A stretch of 64,000 bases of DNA from Clostridium vitabionis. GTDB taxonomy: Bacteria; Bacillota; Clostridia; Lachnospirales; Lachnospiraceae. Shown here one piece after another: positions 42,140 through 51,920 of this stretch. Positions within the stretch are counted from its first letter, which is position 1, and each line of letters opens with the position of its first letter. The position numbers and the translations under genes were made by a program. The stretch spans positions 938,394 to 1,002,393 of the forward strand of contig NZ_JADKQA010000001.1 in assembly GCF_015351765.1 (NCBI RefSeq), given 5' to 3'. Below the pieces are notes generated by a model. The model made no database searches and was not told the DNA's origin. It was given only the letters and a program-made list of their open reading frames with translations.

Positions 42140-44469
42140 CGGCCTTCCTCACCTCCGGTAAATGCCTGGCGGATCACTTCCTCCATGCTCTTCACGTACA
42201 CGATCTCCATTCCCCGCGTGATCTCCTTTGCGAGCTCCGCGACGTCCGGGCGGTTCCGGTCAGGAACCAGCACCTTCTTCATCCCCGCCTGGTTCGCGGC
42301 GAGAAGCTTCTCCTTGAGGCCGCCGATCATGAGGACGTTGCCGCGAAGCGTCACCTCGCCGGTCATCGCCACCGTTCCGCTGACCTTGCGTCCGGAAACC
42401 GCGGACAGCATGGCGGTGGACATCGCGATACCTGCCGACGGGCCGTCCTTCGGCACCGCGCCCTCGGGGATGTGGATGTGGATGTCGTGCTTCTCGAAGA
42501 AGTCTTCCTCCGCGCCGTAGCGCACGGCGACGGAGCGCACCCAGGTCAGGGCAATCTGGGCGGATTCCTTCATGACATCGCCCATCTGGCCGGTCATGAT
42601 CAGTCCGCCCTTGCCCGGCATCACATTGACCTCAATCTGCAGGGTGACGCCGCCGACACTCGTCCAGGCAAGGCCGGTGACGATCCCCACCTGATCCTCG
42701 TGGTTGTGTTCCTCCTCAGGGACGCGCTCCTTGCCGAGATATTTTTCCAGATTGCCGGAATTGACGCGGACAGCCGTTTTCTTATTTTCCAGGACTTCCC
42801 GTGCAGTCTTCCGGCAGATGTCGCCAATCCTGCGCTCCAGGTTCCGGACGCCGGCCTCCGCCGTATAATTGTGGATAATCTTCCGGAGGGCTTCATCCGA
42901 GATCGTGAGCATCCCCTTCTTCAGGCCATTCAGCCGGATCTGCTTCGGAATCAGGTAATCCTTCCCGATATGGAACTTCTCGTTCTCCGTGTAGCTGGAG
43001 ACCTCGATGATGTCCATGCGGTCAAGAAGCGGCTTCGGGATGGTCTGCGTCGTGTTCGCAGTAGCGATGAAAAGCACGTTCGACAAGTCAATCGGGATTT
43101 CCACATAGTGATCCCGGAAATGGCTGTTCTGCTCACTGTCGAGAACCTCCAGGAGGGCCGATCCGGTATCCCCCTTATAGTCGCTGCTGACCTTGTCAAT
43201 CTCATCCAGAAGCATCAGCGGGTTGCTGACGCCGGCATCCGAGAGGCCTTCCACAATGCGTCCCGGCATGGCGCCGACATAGGTCTTGCGGTGCCCGCGG
43301 ATCTCCGCCTCGTCCCGCACGCCGCCGAGGCTGATGCGGACATATTTTTTCCCCAGGGCGCGGGCGATGGACTGCGCGATGGAGGTCTTGCCGGTTCCCG
43401 GCGGGCCGACCAGGCAGATGATCGAGCCATTTCCCTTGTCCGTCAGGATCCGCACCGCGAGGGATTCGAGAACGCGGTTCTTGACCTGCTCCAGCCCGTA
43501 GTGGTCTTTCTCAAGGATCTCTTTCGCATGGCCGAGATCCTTGTTGTCCTCCGTCGTCTTATTCCAGGGAAGCTCCAGGAGGGTCTCCACGTAAGTCCGG
43601 AGCACATTGCCGTCCTGGCTGCCCGGCGGCATCTCCTCAAAACGGCTGATCTCCTTGTTCAGGCGTTCCTTCACGGAATCGTCGGCGCAGAGCGCCTTCA
43701 CCTTGTCCCGAAGTTCATCCGCCTCAGATTCCGTATTGTCCCCGAGCTCATTCCGGATGACGTTCAACTGCTCGCGGAGGACGTAGTCCCTCTGGTTCTT
43801 GTCGATGGTATTCTTTACGCTCTCCTCAAACTCCCGGCGGAGCCTGACCACCTCGGCATTCGTGAGCAGCGCCTTGTTGACGGCGTCAAACTCCGCGCGG
43901 ACGGTGTCCGCCTCGAGCATCTGCTGGCGTTCCTGGAACTGCCAGGGGAGCTTGCAGGCGATATCGTCGAGCATCGCCTCGAGCGTGTCCATCGAGGACA
44001 CCTCCTGGCAGTATTCGAGAACCGGCTGCTGCCCGATCATCTGCGCGTAGTGCAGCAGGTTTTCCATCAGCACCCGGCGCATGGCCTCATGATCCACCGG
44101 GGAAATCTCCTCCGCCCCGGTTCTCTTCCGGCGCACGATCTGGCCGCTCAGGAAGGCGCCATTTCCGGTCAGCGCGTTTAACGATCCCCGCTCCTTCCCC
44201 TCAACCGAGACCCGGATCATGCCGTTCGGTGTCTTCACGTACTGCCGGACAATGGCGATGGTGCCGATCGAGTACAGATCCTTGAGGCCCGGGTTCTTCG
44301 CCTCGGGATCCAACTGCGCGGTGAGAAAAACCTGCTGATTTCCGGACATGGCGTACTCAATCGCCGCGATGGATTTCTTCCTCGCGACGTCAAAATTCAC
44401 CGACATCCCCGGGAGGATCGTCAGGTTCTTCAGGGCAACCACCGGCAGTGTCATGATGTCTTCATCCAT
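42136..44469 (-). CDS. lon: ATP-dependent protease Lon (LonA)
   Basis: 777 residues. The N-terminal substrate-binding LAN domain (LPVVALKNLTILPGMSVNF), Walker A GPPGTGKTS, Walker B-like MLLDEIDK, and the protease domain with catalytic Ser in PKDGPSAGIA and Lys in LKEKLLAANQAG are all present. It degrades damaged and regulatory proteins in the cytoplasm. RBS GGAGGAAATGAACG. Between clpX and lon lie a terminator and repeat block 4, so lon must have its own promoter or depend on read-through. Confidence 0.97.
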   Translation of the reverse strand: MDEDIMTLPVVALKNLTILPGMSVNFDVARKKSIAAIEYAMSGNQQVFLTAQLDPEAKNPGLKDLYSIGTIAIVRQYVKTPNGMIRVSVEGKERGSLNALTGNGAFLSGQIVRRKRTGAEEISPVDHEAMRRVLMENLLHYAQMIGQQPVLEYCQEVSSMDTLEAMLDDIACKLPWQFQERQQMLEADTVRAEFDAVNKALLTNAEVVRLRREFEESVKNTIDKNQRDYVLREQLNVIRNELGDNTESEADELRDKVKALCADDSVKERLNKEISRFEEMPPGSQDGNVLRTYVETLLELPWNKTTEDNKDLGHAKEILEKDHYGLEQVKNRVLESLAVRILTDKGNGSIICLVGPPGTGKTSIAQSIARALGKKYVRISLGGVRDEAEIRGHRKTYVGAMPGRIVEGLSDAGVSNPLMLLDEIDKVSSDYKGDTGSALLEVLDSEQNSHFRDHYVEIPIDLSNVLFIATANTTQTIPKPLLDRMDIIEVSSYTENEKFHIGKDYLIPKQIRLNGLKKGMLTISDEALRKIIHNYTAEAGVRNLERRIGDICRKTAREVLENKKTAVRVNSGNLEKYLGKERVPEEEHNHEDQVGIVTGLAWTSVGGVTLQIEVNVMPGKGGLIMTGQMGDVMKESAQIALTWVRSVAVRYGAEEDFFEKHDIHIHIPEGAVPKDGPSAGIAMSTAMLSAVSGRKVSGTVAMTGEVTLRGNVLMIGGLKEKLLAANQAGMKKVLVPDRNRPDVAELAKEITRGMEIVYVKSMEEVIRQAFTGGEEGR

Positions 44470-44489
44470 TCGTTCATTTCCTCCGTAGT

Positions 44490-44804
44490 GAGCAAATGCT
44501 TAATCTCGCACTAAACTCGCGCTTCGCCCGCTGGGCTCGCGCCCCGCTAAGTGCTCTGCGTAAGCAAATTTGCTAAGCTCGAACTGCGCTAACCGGGCTC
44601 GCGCCCCGCTCCGCGGATAGCCACTCCACTAAACTCGGACTGCGCTTTCGCTTGTCCTCGTTAAGTGGCTGGTTAAAGTGCTCTGCGTAAGCAAATTTGC
44701 TAAGCTCGAACTGCGCTTACGCTTGTTCTCGCCAAGCAAATTTGCATAGCTCGCACTAAGCTCGCGCTTCGCCCGCTGGGCTCGCGCTCACTAAGTGCTC
44801 TGCG
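44490..44804. repeat. terminator-linked palindromic repeat, block 4 (largest)
   Basis: Contains at least two γ units (GCACTAAACTCGCGCTTCGCCC type), one α hairpin (GGATAGCCACTCCACTAAAC at 44615) and β hairpins (GAACTGCGCTTACGCTTGTTC at 44708) separated by AAGTGCTCTGCGTAAGCAAA joints. It ends with AAGTGCTCTGCGT fused to the clpX terminator T-tract. It fills the whole clpX-lon gap and borders the lon RBS. Confidence 0.87.
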
Positions 44805-44854
44805 TAAAAATAGCGGGCTGTGAGGTGTACGAAAACGCACACCCCGCAGCCCGC
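44805..44854 (-). terminator. intrinsic terminator of clpX
   Basis: GCGGGCTGCGGGGTGTGCG and CGTACACCTCACAGCCCGC pair on the minus strand with a TTTT loop, followed by TATTTTT. Confidence 0.85.
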
Positions 44855-44861
44855 TGACGGA

Positions 44862-46175
<1,314 letters not shown>

Positions 46176-46230
46176 CAGCCCACCTCGATTCCTCTCTCCG
46201 GGAACTTTCCCTCCGTTTTCGGCCTAACCC

Positions 46231-46812
46231 TCAGTGTTTTTCAATGACACTGTCAATCAGGCCGTAAGCCTTGGCTTCCTCAGCGGTCATATAGTTGTCG
46301 CGCTCCGTATCCCGCTCGATCTCCTCGATCGGTCTTCCGGTATTGGCGGCAAGAAGTTCATTCATGCGCTTCCGGGTCTTCAGGATCTCCTCCGCCACAA
46401 TGCGGATCTCCGTCGCCTGTCCCTGTGCGCCGCCGGAAGGCTGATGGATCATGATCTCCGCGTTCGGGAGGGCATATCGCTTGCCCTTCGCGCCGCCGGC
46501 CAGGAGAAAGGCTCCCATGCTGGCTGCCATGCCGAGGCAGATGGTGGACACATCGCACTTGATATACTGCATGGTATCATAGATCGCCATGCCCGCGGTC
46601 ACGGAACCGCCCGGGCTGTTGATGTAGAGGCTGATATCCTTCTCCGGATCCTCGGCTTCCAGGAAAAGAAGCTGGGCAACCGTCAGGCTGGCGGTTACAT
46701 CGGTCACTTCCTCCCCCAGGAAAATGATCCTGTCCTTGAGAAGGCGGGAATAAATATCATAAGCGCGCTCTCCGCGGCTTGTCGATTCCAGTACTGTAGG
46801 AACTAACGCCAT
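46231..46812 (-). CDS. clpP: ATP-dependent Clp protease proteolytic subunit ClpP
   Basis: 193 residues, normal length. The catalytic triad is visible: Ser in [11 protein letters not shown], His in IMIHQPSGG, Asp in [11 protein letters not shown] tetradecameric serine protease partnered with ClpX. Located between tig and clpX as in most Firmicutes. RBS GGAAAGGAG. Confidence 0.97.
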   Translation of the reverse strand: MALVPTVLESTSRGERAYDIYSRLLKDRIIFLGEEVTDVTASLTVAQLLFLEAEDPEKDISLYINSPGGSVTAGMAIYDTMQYIKCDVSTICLGMAASMGAFLLAGGAKGKRYALPNAEIMIHQPSGGAQGQATEIRIVAEEILKTRKRMNELLAANTGRPIEEIERDTERDNYMTAEEAKAYGLIDSVIEKH

Positions 46813-46922
46813 AAGCTTTAACTCCTTTCCGAAAAACAGATCATCCCGTAAAGAGGGAATTTCCCGAAAGCAGGGCTTCCGGGAAATCTCGCAGAACGTT
46901 ATCTGATCCGTGTTGTCTGTTC

Positions 46923-48212
46923 TCAGACTAACTTTGCCTGATCCACCAGAAGATCAATGGCTTTCTGTACCTTCATATCTTCCTTGATCTGCGTCTCCTG
47001 GCTCTCATCGATAAACTTCTTGAACTTCTCCGCATCGGTGTTGTAGTCGGCAGCCATCTTCTCGATCTGGCTGTTGTAATCCTCGTCGCTCACCTGGATG
47101 TTCTCGGCCTCGGCAACCTTCTCCAGAACCAGCCTGGTCTTGATTCTCTTCTCGGCATCCGGAGTTACCTGCTCAAGGAGCTTGTCCATCGTCTGGCCGG
47201 TATACTTCATATAATCGGCAAGGTTCAGGCCCTGGCTGCGAAGTCTCTGCGCGTACTCATCAACAATGCCCCTGGCCTCAGTGTCAACCATGGCCTTCGG
47301 AAGCTCGATAGAAGCGTTCTCAATCGCCTTATCCACAGCCTCATTCTCGGTCTGGGTCTTAGCCTCGCGCTCCTTGCGCTCGCCGATCTTCTTCTTCAGG
47401 TCAGCCTTGTACTCCTCAAGGGTGGAGAAATCGGAGACATTGTCCGCAAATTCATCGTTCAGCTCCGGAAGCTGCTTCTCGGTGATCTTCTTCACGGTAA
47501 CCTCGAAGGTCGCCGGCTTGCCGGCAAGGTCAGCCACATGATACTCCTTCGGGAAGGTCACGTTGATCTCATTCTTCTCGTTCAGGTTCTTGCCGATCAG
47601 CTGCTCCTCGAATCCCTCAATAAACTGATGTGAACCGATGGTCAGCGGATAGTCTTCGCCCTCGCCGCCCTCAAACGGCTTGCCGTCGACAAAGCCTTTG
47701 AAGTCGATTACGGTCTCATCGCCATCCTTAACCGGACGATCCGTAACCTCAACCTTTCTGGCCGCTCTGTTTCTGGCATTCTCAAGCTCCTTATTGATAT
47801 CCTCGTCCGTCACCTCGGTATCCGGCTTCTTGATCTCAAGTCCCTTGTACTCGCCGAGCGTGATCTCCGGCTTCGTGGCTACTTCCGCGGTATAGATAAA
47901 ATCCTTGCCCTTCTCGATCTGGACAACATCGATCTTCGGGTTGGAAACGATCTCCTCTTTCGACTCCTTTACGGCATCCGGATAGGACTCATTGATCACA
48001 GTGTTCGCCGCGGCATCGTAGAACATGCCCAGGCCATACATCTTCTCAAACATCTGGAGCGGCGCTTTGCCTTTTCTGAATCCGGGAATATTAAATCTGT
48101 TCTTATCATGATTGTAAGCTTTCTGAATCGCGGCATCAAACTTCTCCGCCGGAACCTCAATGGTCAGCTTAATCATGTTTTTTTCTTCTAACTGCTCAAC
48201 CTTTACACTCAT
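46923..48212 (-). CDS. tig: trigger factor
   Basis: 429 residues. Ribosome-binding N-domain with the signature [14 protein letters not shown], a central FKBP-type PPIase domain ([16 protein letters not shown]...[11 protein letters not shown]) and a helical C-terminal chaperone domain. It binds nascent chains at the ribosome exit. It heads the tig-clpP-clpX-lon-engB series and has its own promoter. Confidence 0.97.
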   Translation of the reverse strand: MSVKVEQLEEKNMIKLTIEVPAEKFDAAIQKAYNHDKNRFNIPGFRKGKAPLQMFEKMYGLGMFYDAAANTVINESYPDAVKESKEEIVSNPKIDVVQIEKGKDFIYTAEVATKPEITLGEYKGLEIKKPDTEVTDEDINKELENARNRAARKVEVTDRPVKDGDETVIDFKGFVDGKPFEGGEGEDYPLTIGSHQFIEGFEEQLIGKNLNEKNEINVTFPKEYHVADLAGKPATFEVTVKKITEKQLPELNDEFADNVSDFSTLEEYKADLKKKIGERKEREAKTQTENEAVDKAIENASIELPKAMVDTEARGIVDEYAQRLRSQGLNLADYMKYTGQTMDKLLEQVTPDAEKRIKTRLVLEKVAEAENIQVSDEDYNSQIEKMAADYNTDAEKFKKFIDESQETQIKEDMKVQKAIDLLVDQAKLV

Positions 48213-48278
48213 TTTTCGGGAGTCCTCCTTGCATGATCTGACGACGCCCTGCCGATAGGCGCCACACTACGAGATAGC

Positions 48279-48307
48279 ATTATATCACAACAAATTTTAA
48301 TTGAAAA
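48279..48307 (-). promoter_or_regulatory. σA promoter of tig
   Basis: Perfect TATAAT with a TTTTCA -35 at 17 nt on the minus strand, preceded by TGTGA (extended -10 form). Confidence 0.7.
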
Positions 48308-48310
48308 GCA

Positions 48311-48475
48311 CTTTGTTGCTGTTCAGCACATGCGGAGGGAGATCCCGCAAAGAGGCCGCCTGCGGACGGCTTTGCGGGATCTCCCTCCGCATGTGGCCAG
48401 GCGCCGCAGACGCCCGGACCCCCACATCGAGCGAAGCTTTGCTTCGCTCGATGTGGGGGCTGAACAGTAACGAAG
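48311..48475. repeat. multibranched palindromic element (perfect stems)
   Basis: An outer 17-bp stem joins 48311-48327 to 48459-48475 with only two G-U pairs. Inside are a perfect 26-bp stem (48327-48352 with 48370-48395), a small GGCG/CGCC hairpin, and a perfect 19-bp hairpin CCCCCACATCGAGCGAAGC with TTT loop. It lies between the DJ-1 gene and the tig promoter. It could terminate the DJ-1 gene, but its size and symmetry go well beyond a terminator. Confidence 0.85.
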
Positions 48476-48486
48476 ATCCGTTTTCC

Positions 48487-49038
48487 TTACGCCTCGTACA
48501 GCATCCTCTCGGCCACACTTGCTGCCACCGCCGGTTCCGCAAGAAGCCTGACCATCTCCAGCCCGAAATCGAACGCCAAGCCGACGCCCCGCGCTGTCGT
48601 GATCTTACCGTCTGTCACGACGCCGGCGCCGGTCAGCTTTGCCCCGGTGAGGGTACCCTCATATCCCGGATAGCATGTTGCGCGCTTGCCTTCCAGAAGG
48701 CCAAGGCGCCCCAGGATCGACGGTGCCGCGCAAATGGCGGCTATGCGCTTTCCCTTCTTGTCCGCCTCGAGGAGCACATCACGCAGCATTTTGCAGGCAT
48801 ACAGATTCTCCGTTCCCGGCTGCCCTCCGGGCAGCATCAGCAGGTCAGCATCCAGGGGATCCACTTTCTCAATCAGCGCGTCCGCACGGATACCAAAGTG
48901 ATGGGATCCGTGAACCTCCCGCTTCCCGGTTACCGAGACCAGCCGGACCCCAACACCGGCACGGACGAGTACGTCCGCCGCGGCAAGACATTCGACTTCC
49001 TCAAAGCCGTCTGCAAGAAATGCATAAACCGTCGCCAT
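48487..49038 (-). CDS. DJ-1/PfpI (ThiJ) family protein
   Basis: 183 residues. VYAFLADGFEEVECLAAADVL is the family's opening (first part VYAFLADGFEEVE), and the nucleophile elbow is IAAICAAPSILG with Cys about residue 103. Related proteins act as glyoxalase III/deglycase-like or stress proteins; the exact activity is unknown here. ATG at 49038 has AAAGGA 8 nt upstream, better than the track start 9 nt earlier. Confidence 0.92.
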   Translation of the reverse strand: MATVYAFLADGFEEVECLAAADVLVRAGVGVRLVSVTGKREVHGSHHFGIRADALIEKVDPLDADLLMLPGGQPGTENLYACKMLRDVLLEADKKGKRIAAICAAPSILGRLGLLEGKRATCYPGYEGTLTGAKLTGAGVVTDGKITTARGVGLAFDFGLEMVRLLAEPAVAASVAERMLYEA

Positions 49039-49078
49039 ACTTTCCATCCTTTCCAGCGAAAACTTTTCCGTATGTTTG

Positions 49079-49084
49079 ATTATA
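49079..49084 (-). promoter_or_regulatory. extended -10 box of the DJ-1 gene
   Basis: TGATATAAT on the minus strand, 41 nt before the start codon. No convincing -35. Confidence 0.45.
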
Positions 49085-49153
49085 TCACAGGTTTATTCAA
49101 AATTGCCGGATTAGATCAGACAATTTGCTGCAATTTTCTAAAAGCCGCAACAG

Positions 49154-49182
49154 TTGACGCCATGGCTTTCCCATGCTATATC
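49154..49182 (+). promoter_or_regulatory. σA promoter of the CYTH gene
   Basis: TTGACG and TATATC separated by 17 nt with TGC before the -10, 54 nt before the start codon. Confidence 0.6.
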
Positions 49183-49235
49183 ATATCCGGCATAACTCAT
49201 GAAGACAGCAGCGCAGGCAGCAGAAAGGCCAAACT

Positions 49236-49718
49236 ATGGAAATTGAGCGCAAATATCTCATCGATGTGCGGACTCTCCCCTTTTCCCCCGATTCTTTCCC
49301 CTTTCATGAGATCGAACAGGGCTATCTCTCCGTCCATCCGGTCGTGCGGGTACGCCATTCCGGCAACCACTACCTTCTCACGTTAAAGTCTGAGGGAAGG
49401 CTTCAGCGGAAAGAGACGCAGTTCAGTCTCAACCGGGAAGCTTATGAGCATCTTCTCCGAAAATCTGACGGCATCATCATCCGCAAGCGCCGCTACCGCA
49501 TCCCGCTGCCCGGCCAGTCCCTTCCGGCGGCACTCGACCTCTATAGTGGAGAGTACACCGGGCTCGCGGTCGCCGAGGTCGGCTTCTCCTCCGAAAAAGA
49601 GGCCATGGCGTTCCAGCCGCCCGCCTGGTTCGGAAAAGAAGTGACCTTCACCGGCGAATACCGGAATGACCAGCTCTCCCGGCGGCATCCGTCCGACTGG
49701 AAAAAGCATACGGCATAA
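49236..49718 (+). CDS. CYTH-domain protein (triphosphate tunnel metalloenzyme)
   Basis: 160 residues. The ExExK signature is at the very N-terminus (MEIERKYL), followed by alternating charged strands (VRVRHSGNHYLLTLKSEG, IIRKRRYRIPL). The family hydrolyses inorganic or organic triphosphates or, less often, makes cAMP. The weak RBS (AAAGG) precedes the ATG. The stop codon TAA lies inside the first bases of repeat block 5, so the native C-terminus may have been altered by the repeat. Confidence 0.88.
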   Translation: MEIERKYLIDVRTLPFSPDSFPFHEIEQGYLSVHPVVRVRHSGNHYLLTLKSEGRLQRKETQFSLNREAYEHLLRKSDGIIIRKRRYRIPLPGQSLPAALDLYSGEYTGLAVAEVGFSSEKEAMAFQPPAWFGKEVTFTGEYRNDQLSRRHPSDWKKHTA

Positions 49719-49904
49719 GCGAATTTGCTAAGTTCGAACTGCGCTTTCGCTTGTTCTCTCTAAGCAAATTCGCATAGCTCGCACTAAACTTGTGCTTCGC
49801 CCGCTGGGCTCGCACCCCGCTCCGCGGATAGCCACTCCACTAAATTCGGACTGCGCTTTCGCTTGTCCTCGTTAAGTGGCTGGTTATTGTTAAGTGCTCG
49901 GCGT
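49710..49904. repeat. terminator-linked palindromic repeat, block 5
   Basis: Order: β hairpin (GAACTGCGCTTTCGCTTGTTC at 49737), AAGCAAATTCGC joint, γ unit, one α hairpin (GGATAGCCACTCCACTAAA at 49826), then AAGTGCTCGGCGT fused to the desulfoferrodoxin terminator. It starts within the last codons of the CYTH gene. Confidence 0.85.
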
Positions 49905-49941
49905 AAAAAGGATCCCCGGTGCTCTTGAACCGGAGATCCTT
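49905..49941 (-). terminator. intrinsic terminator of the desulfoferrodoxin gene
   Basis: GGATCTCCGGTTC and GCACCGGGGATCC pair on the minus strand, followed by TTTTTACG. Confidence 0.85.
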
Positions 49942-49992
49942 CCTTTATTTCCATCTTTATTCGATCTTTACTCTGCAGACCGTTCCCTGGGC

Positions 49993-50367
49993 TTACAGCT
50001 CCTTCTTCCAGAGGCCGTGAAGGTTGCAGTACTCATACGCGGCAACAGCCTTCTCGCCGTCAGCCAGGCGGAATGCTGCCTCCGGCTTCTCTTCCGGCTT
50101 GAGATATTTCGTCATATAGCCCTTGTCTGTTTCCAGGACAATCCACTGGATGTAGTGCTTCTCCACCATCGGGTGCTCAACCTCGCCAACCTTGACACAG
50201 ACATTCTCCCCGTCGATGCTCACGACAGGAACATGCTTCTCCACAGCGGCGTCCGTCGTCCCCGGAACGAGCTCGCTCATCAGCTCCCCGCAGCAGGTCA
50301 GGCCGGCACAGACATGGTTGAAAGATGTCAGGATGCTTCCGCACTTTTTGCAGATATAAAATTTCAT
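49993..50367 (-). CDS. dfx: desulfoferrodoxin / superoxide reductase
   Basis: 124 residues. An N-terminal desulforedoxin-like iron site (FYICKKCGS, then CCGEL) is followed by the neelaredoxin domain. Its catalytic Fe ligands are visible: EKHVP, VEHPMVEKHYI and YCNLHGLW. It reduces superoxide to peroxide without producing oxygen, typical of anaerobes. ATG at 50367 has AAGGAGG 9 nt upstream; the track start lies before this RBS. Same strand as the PBP gene, 92 nt downstream of it. Confidence 0.94.
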   Translation of the reverse strand: MKFYICKKCGSILTSFNHVCAGLTCCGELMSELVPGTTDAAVEKHVPVVSIDGENVCVKVGEVEHPMVEKHYIQWIVLETDKGYMTKYLKPEEKPEAAFRLADGEKAVAAYEYCNLHGLWKKEL

Positions 50368-50459
50368 TGCACTTTCCTCCTTCTTCGGCACGCCGCCCGC
50401 CATCCGCCGGCAGTATGCCAGACTATGTCCTCTGGTCAGAAAATTCTGTCATTATCATA

Positions 50460-51920
50460 TCATCTCTGCAGATATTTGTCTATCACCGCCCGCGCAATCG
50501 GAGCCGCCGTCCGCCCGCCCGATTCGCCGTTCTCGACAAGCACGCAGACCGCGATCTTCGGGTCCTCTACCGGGGCAAAGCCGACATACCAGGCGTGAGA
50601 AGCGCTGTCCGAGCCGGTCTCCGCAGTGCCGGTCTTGCCGGCCGCGCTGTAGGAGGCATCCCGGAAGGCTGATCCCGTGCCGGATTTCACAACCTCCGTC
50701 ATAAATTCCGTGAGCGCAGACGCCTCCTCCGCGGACATGATGCTGCCCTCAGATTCGGGGAGGAAAGTCTTCCCGGCCTGTCCGGCAGCATTTTCCATAT
50801 GGTCCATCAGCGTCGGCTTCATCACCGTGCCGCCGTTCGCGATTGCCGCCGTGATCATGCAATCCAGAAGCGGGGTCATCATGGTTTTGCCCTGCCCGAT
50901 GGCGGTCTGCGCCTTCTCCCAGTTCGAGGCATCCCCATTCAGGGAGAACAGGCTCTTGCTGGAGACCAGGTCATACGGGAGCGCGCTGTTGAAAAAGCAG
51001 CTCTCGGCCAGTTCCCGGAAACGCACCGGATCCAGGGACTCCCCGATCTGGGCAAATGCGCCGTTGCACGAATTGGCAAATGCCTGGAGAATCGTCTGCT
51101 CGCCGTGCTTTTCGCCGTGATAGCAGCGGATCGAATACCCGTCGGATTTGAAGGTTCCCGTACAGTTGTAGGTAAAATTCATCCAGCTGTCCGGATTTTC
51201 CCGGATATACTCGAGAAGCGTCAGAATCTTGAATGTTGACCCCGGCGGGTAGAGCCCCTGGGACGCACGGTTGAGCAGGGCGGCCTTGGAATCGCTGTCC
51301 TGCGTGAGCTCCTGCCAGCGGGCATCCAGCTCATTCGCGTTAAAATTCGGCTGGGATACCATGCAGAGAACCTTCCCGGTGTCCGGCTCCATCGCGATGA
51401 CCGCGCCCCGGTTGGATCCCATCGCCCCGCTCGCCGTCTCCTGGAGATCCGACCGGAGCGTCGTCACCAGGCTGTCGCCGGGATTTTTCTTATTCTGAAA
51501 TTCGTTGACGGTCTTCTCGATGAGATTCACATGGGAGCTCAGCAGATAGAAATTTGCGAGCGACTCAAGGCCGCTCCGGCCATTTTTGCCGGAATAGCCG
51601 ACCGAATGGACGTAAAGGTAATCATAGGGATAGTGCCTGGCCTCCTTGCCGTCATCCCCGGTCTTCGTTTCCGCGAGCGTCTTGCCGTCGGCAGAAACAA
51701 TGCTTCCGCGGACGACCCGGTCCGCAAACTTGTCCAGGCGGGGATTATACGGGCTTCCGATGATCCCTGGCGCGCGGAACTGGATAAAATACGCATAGTA
51801 GCCGATCAGCCCGAAGAAGAGTGCCGTGAAGAAAACCGTCACGACGGCGATATTTCTTCCTGCCCGCCTGCGGTCCCTTTTCTCCGGATCCTCCCGCCGA
51901 TTTCTGTCAAAGATCTTCAA
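50460..51920 (-). CDS. penicillin-binding protein 2-like transpeptidase
   Basis: 486 residues. A basic cytoplasmic tail, one membrane anchor (AVVTVFFTALFFGLIGYYAY) and a class B transpeptidase domain with SxxK (PPGSTFKI), SxN (SCN) and KTGT (AGKTGTAETG). Start TTG at 51920 is chosen for its GGAGGAGAG 8-9 nt upstream; it overlaps the last 14 nt of the ftsW-like gene. Pairing with a SEDS polymerase indicates a peptidoglycan synthase of the FtsW-PBP type. Confidence 0.92.
   Translation of the reverse strand: MKIFDRNRREDPEKRDRRRAGRNIAVVTVFFTALFFGLIGYYAYFIQFRAPGIIGSPYNPRLDKFADRVVRGSIVSADGKTLAETKTGDDGKEARHYPYDYLYVHSVGYSGKNGRSGLESLANFYLLSSHVNLIEKTVNEFQNKKNPGDSLVTTLRSDLQETASGAMGSNRGAVIAMEPDTGKVLCMVSQPNFNANELDARWQELTQDSDSKAALLNRASQGLYPPGSTFKILTLLEYIRENPDSWMNFTYNCTGTFKSDGYSIRCYHGEKHGEQTILQAFANSCNGAFAQIGESLDPVRFRELAESCFFNSALPYDLVSSKSLFSLNGDASNWEKAQTAIGQGKTMMTPLLDCMITAAIANGGTVMKPTLMDHMENAAGQAGKTFLPESEGSIMSAEEASALTEFMTEVVKSGTGSAFRDASYSAAGKTGTAETGSDSASHAWYVGFAPVEDPKIAVCVLVENGESGGRTAAPIARAVIDKYLQR

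Noticed and set aside
46855-46895. Hairpin between tig and clpP as a terminator
   Set aside because: TTTCCCG/CGGGAAA is short with a long loop and only a weak T-run; it may be a processing site at most.
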